Source: Pomphorhynchus laevis
Taxonomy: Eukaryota > Acanthocephala > Palaeacanthocephala > Echinorhynchida > Pomphorhynchidae
DNA: 64,000 nt
Assembly: GCA_012934845.2 (NCBI GenBank)
Contig: WNNJ02000457.1
Span: forward strand, 1-64,000
Reading direction: 5' to 3'
A program made the translations under genes and the position numbers. Below are positions 34,918-46,900 of this stretch, one piece after another. The notes below the pieces were generated by a model. The model saw only the letters and a program-made list of their open reading frames with translations, did no database searches and was not told where the DNA came from. Positions within the stretch are counted from its first letter, which is position 1. Every line of letters starts with the position of its first letter.

Positions 34918-37900
34918 TAAAATATGTATCTATTAAATTATTTAAATGATTTTGAAGAAAGCCAATATCATTACATATTGTTGCAATTCTTAAAATTTCA
35001 TTATTTAATGTTTCTTAAAACCAGAACTTGACAATGACAATAGTCATCGTCAATTTAAAGCCCATTACTTAAAATTATATTTTTAATATAAAACCCTTAA
35101 ATTCAAAATAAATTAAAATTTGGTTAAATTTTAATTATTGAAATTCTTAAGATTTATGGATAATTCAATCTAACTTTCTGTTAAATATTAAATTATAATA
35201 TTAATATTAATTAATATTATTAAATAATACTATTACTTTCATAAAATAATAAAACATTATTAAATAATAAAATAAATAATAAAATATTAAATTATATTAA
35301 ATTATAAATATGTCGCACAATATGCTGAGCATATTGTGCGAGTTAAGCATTTATATAAATTAATTTATATGAATTTGTTATTCAGACCGAGTTATTATCT
35401 CATCGAATTTCTGGCTACTGTAGCTAAACACGAATTAATAAATGATGATGAATCTAAAATATTTTGATAGAATCCATACATTTGCATAATGCATTTACAA
35501 AGTTCAATCAGTAAATGTCAATTAAAGAGAAGTTTATAAAACTTGTACAGGATTATAAACGGTTTAAAACTATAAAGGTAAGAATTGCTTTAACTTTATT
35601 GCCTTAAAGCCAATGAAAGATACATTTGCTTGCTGATATTTTGTGACAACGCTATATACCTTGTATTCTTTCGGTAAAGCACTTGGCAAATTAATGAAAT
35701 ACAAAAATGAACAAAAAAGAAAAAACATTATCTATCAAATATAAAGGAAAAAATTAAAAAAATTATAAAAGATACTTTAGTAAATTTAAAAAATAATATT
35801 TAGTTTTGTCTTACAAAATTATGATGGCTGTCAAACAGTCATCATTATGTGACGCTACATCATTACGTTACAGTAAAGATTTACCTCAAAAGCAGTAAAA
35901 TCTTTCAAGTTCGATATTAAAAATGATTCAGCTATTACCTTTCACCCAGTGATCAGCAGAAAGCGCTTTGCAAAGAATTTTCAGCCCTTTGTCTCCTAAC
36001 TCCGGATTTATATTAAGCACTACTCTTCTAATGCCACCAATATCACTGCCGTTTTGTTCTTCGCCACCTTTGCAAAGCTGATCAGATCTGGCAGCGCCAT
36101 GTTTCTGCATTGATAAATGGAAATTCAATGTAAGCGGACAATTTGTACCTACTTGAATCAGTTGTGCAACATATTGGGCACTTTTTGCATTTATTTTGCA
36201 ATCTTCGTAAACTATCTTTTCAATTGGACATTTGTAAAGGCTCTTACAAAGGGCTATTTGCAATTAAAATTGTTTTTAAACAGTAAGTATTTCAAAAATA
36301 AAAAACATCGAACTACTTGTTCACAATTAATCTATTTATTTTTTTATATGAAAATATAAAAAACTATAAAAATCAATTATAAAGGAATAATATTTATAAT
36401 AATTTATAAATATAAATATATATTTATTATAAAAATATATTTTATATAAATTTCATTTGAGCCTGATGAATTATTATGCATATTGAAACTTATTTGTTTA
36501 TAATAAGTAAAATATATAATATTTTTTTAATATTTATTTGTTTATATTTATCTGATAGTATTGTAACTTCTCAATTACTAACACCTCTTTAATCGATACT
36601 TTATGTGTATCGATTGAAGACGACATATTCAGACGTTTAGTCAAGACGTCCATATACATAATGACGCAGAGCCCAGTGATGGCCAACAACAAGAGCAATT
36701 GGAATTTAAAATTACCATGTATCAACGAAATAAGAATCACTTAACATAATTCTTCCTGATCGTTTTTAATTATATACATAACTTCTCGATTGAAAATGTT
36801 ACAACTTGAAAAGTATTTAAACGATCGTTAAAAATAAAACTTATTTTTTCGTTGAGTATATAATAATTTTCCAGTAATATGCATAATATTTTATATACTT
36901 GATTGCGTATAACATTTATATTTTCTAACTACTTTGAAAAAACTCAAACAATTGAATTCTTTCAAATGTTATTAGCACCTATATAAAAGCGTTAGCAGTT
37001 AATGAGCAGCTTACAATGAATAAAACTTTATTGCTAGTTTGATTTTAGTTTTGATAAGTGCAAATTTAAGATAAAGTCGCCTTTAAGAACATTTAAAATT
37101 TAAAAATTCACCTTAAAATAAAACTTTAAATCTTTTTAAAAATTTAAAATTTTTTTAAATATAACTCTAAATACTTTTAGGTAAAAAGATTTATACATTT
37201 CTAATTAAGAAATGCGTAATTGTTGTATTATGTCAGGTAATTGTAATTTTGCTAATTTATTCTTTTAGTATGTTAATCAAAGAGTTTTGATTAGAGCGTT
37301 TTTTAAAGAAAAAACGTTAAAAAATTTTAAAATTAAAATTTTTTCTTAATTTATCATTACTATTTCTAACTTTATTTGCCAATAAAATATTTTAAAAGTT
37401 TTCTTAGTTGTTTCCTAAATTGATATTTTATGATAGGAAAAAGTATTGATAATTAAGAGTGCAATTATATCACCGTGAATAATCTGGAAATAATTGCATT
37501 AGGAAAGCTGTGTTATCGAATGGTTTGGTTCATTCGACGTTCATTTTAAGTGATCACCCCAGATATGTCCTAGGCGCTTTATACCGCGAAGCTGCGTCGA
37601 CTGCCTGAGTATAGGATAGCGGCGGCATTCCCCTTGACCAAAGGAGAAGCCGACATCCTTGACCGAATACAACCAATAGCAACTAAAATGGAATCAGGAA
37701 TGTGGCACACACCTTATGACGATCGAGTGAGCCACCTCAACATCATCTCGCTTTAATATCAGCAGATTATGTTTGATTTGCTTATCACAAGAAATATTTT
37801 TCTCGGACAATATGGCGAAGAGCTTATGTATGCTTTTGAGATTTCAACAGATAAACGAACTCGTAGCAACGCATTGAAACTAATAAAGCAAAGAACTGCC

Positions 37901-40900
37901 GGGTGACTCCCAAATTCAGGCTATCGACGAGGATGGTCAACCTCTGGAATACTCTACTACCGACGCAGTATAAAAGAGGCAGGGAAGTCGCTGTCGATAA
38001 AAGGTGAAGGGATTACAAGTAAGTTACTCTCGCTATTCTCGAATAAAGCCAAAATTGAACGTTTAGATGATTTTGAACTATTAACATTATAACTTGTAAA
38101 TTATAGTTTCAGATTTTTGAACACCAAAATTGATTTTTATAATATCTATATTGACTTTAATCATATATTTAATCATAAAACATGTTTATTATATCTAAAC
38201 AGTCAAAACATGTAGTACAATTTATACGAAATAAAAATTGTATCAAACGTACAATTCAATTAATTACCAAATTCACGCGATCGACGAGGATGGTCAACCT
38301 CTGGGATACTCTACTACCGACGCAGTATAGAAGATGTAGTAATTTTCTGAAGATGCTAACAGAAGTTAGCGAAATATCAAAAATAACTTGTTCTTTTCTT
38401 TGATCCAGCTTTAATAATTATTTATTAATAATGGATCAGTATCAACTATTTAAAATTAAATTAATCTTCTTGGTATAGCGGAAATATTGTTTTTTTGAAA
38501 TCAATAAAATGTTAAATTATTAAAAACTAGTTAGCATTTTTCCATAATCATACAAAGTGAACATTTTTATTTTCTGTTTTGTAAAATGAACAAAAATATT
38601 GGTTTTCCAAAACTAAGACATTAGCCTTTAAAACGGCTATTATTCATATTCCAAAAGGCTAAAAAAGGCTTTAAAAAGGCTATATTTCTGTTACCTGTAC
38701 TTTCTGTCAAGTACATTAAGACAATTACTGGCAATTTGTAAAAACGAATTAATTATTTACAGAATAAAATAATGAAATAAAATAATCAATAATCAATTAA
38801 TTATTATAAATTATTTTTTGATAATAATTAATTTTTTAATACCAAAAACGTATATTTTAAACTACATATATTCTAACTTTAAATAAAATTGCAATTTTTA
38901 GAAAATAAATTAGTTTATAATAGCAATACAAAAGTTTGTATTTGTGCTTAATATTAATTAAAGCTAAAATAATAAAAATTTATCGCAAAGCGAACATTTT
39001 TTAATACCTTTTTAATTCTTGTATAATTCGGATCAAATAGTTACTTTCAATGGATAATATTATGATAAATTAAAAATAATAAAAATAGCTGATGACATAA
39101 TTTATATATTCTTCTAGAATATCTAGATTATATCTAGCGAGTGTTGTATATAGCGATATATTATGAATACACGCATTCCATATTACCTGAAACATAGCAT
39201 TCTTTTAAAGGGCAGCATTTGAAGGTGATCTTTCTTAGTGATTCGTTCGAATAGAAGCCCTGTAATCGGATAGAAAAATAAATTGGCAATACAAATATAT
39301 TTACAAAGCGTATATGATTAAAATCATTTCGTATTCTTTAGAGATATCACAACTTAACAAAATTCAAATTAGTATAACCACATGCTTTTGTAGTTATAGA
39401 TATCGATATAGATACGCTCGTATTTTCGCAATGGGTAGAACGCATTTACCAATAAATTTATTGAATGAATTTATTTAGGTAAATTTAGTAAATTTGCAAT
39501 CAACGGTAACAGCGCAAATATGGCAATTAACAATAAAAGCAGCAAAAAAATTAACAGTCGTCTCTTGTTAATTATTTCCTACAAGAAAATAATATTATTT
39601 TATTAATATTATATTATTTTATTATTTTATTATTTTATTATTATTATTAATATTATTTTCCTTAAAAAAAATTTGGATTCTGATAAACATACAATAAAAT
39701 AACATACAAATTTGTTCCGTACAAAGATCAATGTGCACCGTTCTGATAACAGAGCTAGCGAAGCGAGCGTAAGGGGCAAGGAAATATAAAGGATCGTACG
39801 CCCAGGGTACTTCCCGGGGTACACACTCGCACGAAAACTAACAGTTTAACAAACCATCCCAGGGTATAAGGGCTCTGGTTTCTCTACAAAGGGAAGTGTG
39901 TATCTACTGCCCATTCCCGAGAAACTTCGTCTATACAAACGCGATCATCCCGGGATACAGGGGCTCTGTCTAGCAGACGGAATATCAACGAGTCCGCCGC
40001 AACAATCAGAGATAATACAATCGGCATGGTTAGAGGGAAACCCTCTTCGGTAACTCCTTGCTGCACGTGCAATGGACCGGCAGCGAAATGTAAAGGATGC
40101 CGATGCGCAAAGACCGATACAAAATGCAGTAACTGCCGGGCTCCCAATTGCGGAAACAAGATCCTCAGCTGCCCAATAAGCGGCACCGTAAGGTCAGGAG
40201 CCGACCAGACACAAATCCAGAAAGCTACGGGAGAAACAGACAAAACTCCAATCACACTCTCGATTACCGACATCTTTGAGCAAGTGGTTCACTGGAAGCC
40301 AAATCTCTTCAGATTACCTAGGTGTGCGGAGTCGAAACGTTTTATAATAGAACTTGCCCGTATATATAGGGAATCTTGGTCTCAACAGGAATCTTTTACA
40401 AAAGCCATTGTAATCGGACATTTGATTCTCCAACGAGATATTCGCACCTCCCATAAGACCCTCAAAGTAATACTGTCTCGAAGATTAGACCTTTGGCTAA
40501 AAAACGAGTTTACATCTCTTTACACGGAAGCGTATATCTTGCAAGAATTCAGTCGACGTAAAAGACCAAACAGTACATCACGCGATTGGCGCAGGAATTT
40601 CACCAGTCTGGTAGTGAGTGGAAGATTAAATGGAGCGATGCATTTGCTAGACACAGATGCAACAACCGGAACCCCACTAAATCCTGATGACATGATCGGT
40701 CCTACGACCGTTCGAGAGCTACTCCTCGACAAACATCCCATTGCAGCAAAATTAAACAGTAATGCTCTTGACTGGAATCATGTTATCCCGCCACATAGCT
40801 TTCATCCCGTGGTTTTTGACTCCATAGACAAGAAACTAATAGTCTGTATGGCCAAACGTGTCACAGGTGGAGCAGGTCCCTCAGGAATTGACGCACAGTC

Positions 40901-43900
40901 CTGGACACATATGCTCTCAAAATTCGGGAGAGAATCAGATGAACTTGCTGAGGCCATAGCCTCATTCACAAGAGCATTAGCGACAGAGCGCATACCAATG
41001 GACATTACACAGGCTCTAACATCATGCAGGCTAATCGCATTAACAAAGAAAACTGGAATTCGACCAATAGGAATCTGTGATGTTAGCAGAAGAATAATGA
41101 CGAAGGCTATATTATCCATGGTCTCGGAAGACATACAGCAGGTATGTGGAAGAAGTCAAATGTGTGCAGGCCAACGAGCTGGCGTGGAATGCGTTACACG
41201 AGCCATCCGCAATGAACTTACAAACAATCCGAATCATATTCTTCTATCAATTGATGCCGACAACGCATTTAACAGAATTAATAGAGAGGCGGCCCTTTGC
41301 AATATTGATCGAATATGTCCGTCGCTTTCTATAGTCATGCATAATTTTTACGACCACCCTTCTAATCTATCTGTCGGAGGCGAATTCGTTAAATCACAAG
41401 AAGGATTTACACAAGGTGACGTCCTAGCCATGCCCGCATTTGCGATCGCCACACTGCCAATAATACATCACATTTCCACAAAGTTCCCTCAAGTTCGGCA
41501 ACTTTGGTACGCCGATGACGGCAACTTGATTGGTTCTCCTATCCAAATCAGAGCTGCATACGATCTACTGTGTAAAATTGGCCCAGCGTTTGGATTTCAC
41601 GTAAATCCCCAGAAATGTTCAATATTTACGCCAACAATGGAAGAAGCTAACACATGCCAACAATTTAACGGAACAAATGTAGAAGTCCGAACGGACGGAA
41701 TTGTGATACTAGGCGCACCCATTGGAGTAGACAAATACGTATACGAGGTCGTAGAATCAAAAGTAGACAAGTTTTGCAACTTGGTCGAACGATTAGCCGA
41801 TGTGGGAATTTTAGATCTGCAGATAGCATATGCCTGTTTCACTAAAGCGTTACAGCACAAGTGGTTTCACACGCAAAGAACAACTCAATGCTCATCAGAT
41901 TGGTTTGCCCCGTTGCGGGAATCCATCAGATCCTCCTCGGACAACATATTCGGCCTCGATGATTCGGATGGATCGCTATGGCCTCTCATCTCTTTACCCC
42001 TACATTGTGGTGGCCTCGGCATCATCGATCCATATATGAGTGCTGGCGTTGAATGTGAAAATTCTGGACATCTATGTGAACCTTATTTAAATGGATTACA
42101 AGGAATGGAACTTAAACTAGAGCAAGATTTCCGAGCCAACGAAGTTCACAGGCGGAAGAAAACACAATACAAGGCCTCTTTGCTAGCCCAACTTCCTACA
42201 TATGATATCATAAAGAGACGGATTATTCAACACACAATGATAAAAGGCGCATCTTCCTGGCTTTCTGCGTTCCCCACAAGAGAGTCACAAACTCGAATAG
42301 ACAATACAACATTTCGTGATGCTGTTGCCGCACGGTACAACACTCTAACCAAAGATGCCCCCTCCCTTTGCCCATGTGGTTCGTCGACCTCACTGGCACA
42401 TTGCCTTTCCTGCCCCAATGGCGGTCATCCGTCGATAAGACACGACGCAACCCGCGATATTCTCGCAAAATCGCTCACCCAAATATGTGACGGCGTTGAA
42501 ATCGAACCGCTACTCAGATCAGTGGATCCAAGCATTCACTTTGAGAGAAGATCAACGACGACTGATCGTGAAGCACGACTGGATATATCTTGCCGTGGTT
42601 TCTATGGTGGACGCTCGGAGCGAGCTTTCTTCGACATTTGCGTTTTTAACGTGTTCGCTCCGTCAAATCTTACCAGGGAAACCACACCAAGCTTCGAGTA
42701 TCACGAACAACGGAAATGCTCGAAATACCAAGAACGGGTGGATATTATAGAACGCGCAAATTTCGCCCCTATTGTATATTCAAGTTTAGGAGGTGAGAGC
42801 AAATCGGCATCTACAATGATAAAAAGATTATCCAGAAAACTGGCCGTCAAGAAGGAATCTATCTACGCACAAGAATTGACTCGGATACGGGAGAAGATAA
42901 GCCTGCAACATGCAAGATGCATTTCAATGTGCATTCGCGGTCCCAGATCAGCAAGAAACCGACCTGCGAACTATCACACTGTAGAGTGGTGATATAATTG
43001 TAATATAATTGTATTGATGATATTATTATTGTAGAGATAATGTCGTTGGAAATAAATAAACATTTTGAAGAAAAAAAAAATTATTTTCCTTAAAAATAAT
43101 ATTAATATAATATATTAATGTATTTATAAAATACTTTATAATATACTATACATAATAAAATTTAATATATTATAAATATGATTATATTAAATATAATAAT
43201 GCTGACAAATTTAGATCTTCAAGTTTCGTTTCATATTAGGTCTATGAAGCTTATCAAATGATATATGCACTTTATCGACTAATAAATCAATTAAGCAAAC
43301 AATCTAAAAAATTTGTAATTTATATTACAAATTTTTATATTACAATTTATATTACAAATTTATATTACATTTCTGTTAATGCTACTTTACAATTTATAAT
43401 TTATAAATATTTATTTATTAATTTATTTAAATTTTTTTTATTCTAAATAAATATTCAGGTTTGGGCCAAACATTACAACGAAACAGAATACATGCTAATA
43501 AAGTATTTCAAATGATAAAATTTGATTATCTAGTATCTTATAAATATATTATTTATTATCAAAAGTTTCCCGCTAAAAAAGTTTTCCGCTAATAATTATA
43601 TATATATTTAATATTATTGTGTTAAATTATATAATTTACTATTTTCTGCTTGTAGACTTATCACTTTCGTGGGCAATAATTTCTGCAACGGCAAAATTTA
43701 TGTCATGGCCGTTGGCGGCAAAGTGATTCCAAACAGCTGAGCTGATATGTCCAAGACGTAGTGCCCGCTTGTGACCCAATAATCGAACGGCAAGTTTTTC
43801 ACCTGTTTGTCCTACGTAATGAGCCGCGCAACCATTACACGATATACGGTAGATCCCTCCAATCTTTTCATATTTTGGTTTTATTTTGAATAAACCAGAC

Positions 43901-46900
43901 ATACCAGGCCGACGTTTACAAAATACGGTACTGTGAGAACCAGTGCTTCTAATTGATAGCCTTAACGCGTGTTGGAGACGATTAAATGCGTGATCGTTCC
44001 AAAACGGAAAATTTAAATATTTTGTTACAGGCTTTACATAGTCGTTTCGTGCTTTATTATGAATCTCTTTTGCTGCGTTATGACTACGCTTAATAGCCCA
44101 TAAAGGATATCCCGAATCGAATAGAGACTGTCGTATTTGCTCGTATTCTAATTTCAGATCATTCTATGTAAAACAGTATCTATGCATGCGCATGAATAGC
44201 GAACGAGCAGCAGATATCTTATACCTCATTGGGCAGATCGATGTCCATGGCGTGGTCATGTTAATGACACCTTCCTTCCTAAACACATTAGTCTTAGTAA
44301 TTACTAAGACTAGTAATTACTAAGACTACTAACACATTGTAACGTGTGTAATGACGTTTTCCTGATGATGACCGCAGTATTGGTTAAAAATTTGAGAACA
44401 AAAAAATAATTGACTCTTATTGATCTTTTGATGATTATATTTATTCATCTATTAAATGATTTTGAAGAAAATTATTTATAAATAAGACCCATTATTTCTA
44501 GATAATTATTGGATCTGTATCAAAGAAAAGAGGAATTTTTTCGATATATCGCTAACGTCTATTAGCATATTCAGAAAATTACACGTCATTTTTTAAGATG
44601 CAAACAGAAGTTAGCGAAATATCAAAAAAAAAATCTCTTTTCTTTGATCCAGCTCCAATAATTATATGAAAACCAATATTATGAAATATTATGAAGCCGA
44701 TGTCATAAAAATTCTTAAAATTTCATTATTTAAAGTATTATATTGTATATTATATTATATGCATGAATGCTCATGCAAAAATATGTTTCTTGTAAATTTA
44801 AATATGTCATCTTTACGATATAAATTAATAGTAGTTTTGGCTAATGTTAATTTAATGTTCATATCTAGATATACACCTTCTTTATCATCAATATTGATTT
44901 TGTTAAGAATAAGGCTTTCTGGATAAATGTGCTCACTAATTGAATAAAAATTATTAGAATTAAATACACATATATCATCAATGTATCGAAACATACATTT
45001 AAAAACATACATTTAGATTTAGTTTTTACACAGTTATGAACAAATTCATATTATATAAAGCTTAAAAACAAGTCAGCTATAATAGTCAGATACTATTACC
45101 TCCCATTGGAACACCTTTTATTTGTCTAAATATAGATGTCCCCACTTTTAAATAATTTTGATTTATCAAAATATTTAAGGATTCTATTAATTCAATTTTA
45201 TCCATATATTTATATTTATTTGATGGTTTAATTTTTGTTAGATAGGCGTTATGGCTGCTATATATAGACGTTTATTTACTTACGTCTTCACCTGTTTATA
45301 GAACATTGACTTTTAATGATTTCCTTTAAAAGATAAAATTTAATTTTTGCTGATCTTTAACAAAATTACAATTTGCAAAAAAGAAATAAAACTTATAAGT
45401 TTACATATTTACCTTGCTAGTTGTAAAAAATTTGATATTATAATTATAATCTGCTAATATAATAATCTAATATAATCTGCTAAACATCATACTCTGGCAA
45501 GGTAGCTTATGTCATTGGAATGAAACTTAATTGCAATAAAATTTAACTGTTCGAGAGCTATTGTTTTCGAGAGATGCTTTTGAATTGAATGAGATAGCTT
45601 TTTCATTATGGACTTTACAGTAAGATACTCAGGACGATTGCTCCCTTGAACAAAAATACATTTAGAAAATCACACAAATTGAAGCACCTCTAGCGCGATC
45701 GATTGTGGACATGTAAGTGCTTTGAAAGGTAAGACGTTCAATGCTAGTGCATTGCTCTAACGCAGAAAATATCGGAGGCCAATCTGAAATCCTAAAATTT
45801 TTATTTATCAAATAGCAAAATATAATTTAATAATAATTCGAAATGCAATTTTACTACAATATAATATTATTATAAAACATCTTAAATTTAAATGTATTTT
45901 AATTATAATTTATAATAATTATTATATATAATAATATATATATTTATAAAAATTATATATATTAAAAAATAATATAAAATTAAATAATATAAAATTATTT
46001 ATATTAAATATATATATTTAATAATTATATATTATATAATATTATAATCTATTATCTATTGTTTGAAAGAAACAATTAAAATTTTGACAAAACAACCTAA
46101 AAACCAATAATTTTTGAATAATTACTTGTTTATTTGATTATTTATTTGTCAAACTGCTCTTTTCCATTTCTCGAAGACTATAGCAAGTAATATTGTAATA
46201 ATATAATATATAATATTGTAATAATATAATATTATATACCAAGCAATATATGTTGAAAGCATCTTAAATTTTTACATTAAAATTAAAAAATAAATATGAA
46301 AAAATAAATTTATTATCAACATGCCAAGACGCCCTGGATGAGGTAGAAAATTTATAAAAATCTTTTTACCTAAAGATTTTATTCGGTTAAAATCTTTTGG
46401 TCATTAAAACTTACCATTTCTGATAATGATTTGCCATTTGTCTTGCCATTTCGATTTTGATAATTTAAGTGACCCCGAGCACCTTCCGTTTCAAAAAGAA
46501 ATTTATGTTGTTTACTCAATTTTATACTTTTGTAATTCTGCTCCAAAATCCAAAAACAATTGTTATTTGATACTCGTAGAAAAATTCCAAGCCCATTTTA
46601 TTAACGACAAGACTATTTTATTATTTTATTTTAAAGAGCTTTAATTCCAAGCTCTTTATCTGAGCCTATTTAATTAGGCTCAGATAAAATCTCACTTTTT
46701 ATTATTCATAAACATCGTATATTAGGCGATTTTCACTTAAATTGATTTTTTTTTAATTAAACTTCAGAAGAAATATCAACGATGCTAATAATTTTGTCCA
46801 AAATCCTTGAATTGGAAGGAATTATTGGCTAATGAAAAATTATCAGAATAAATACGATTTTATTTAATCGGAAGAACGCTTACTGCAGGAAACGCTTTTA

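Noticed and set aside
36534-36740. Minus-strand frame with a membrane-like segment in CEP78 intron 4
   Set aside because: No convincing acceptor, donor or homology; listed only as an oddity of the intron.
45630-45646. Acceptor 17 bases upstream for CEP78 exon 3
   Set aside because: It would require a frameshift at an A7 run. The downstream acceptor keeps phase and gives the R-A-R-V match.
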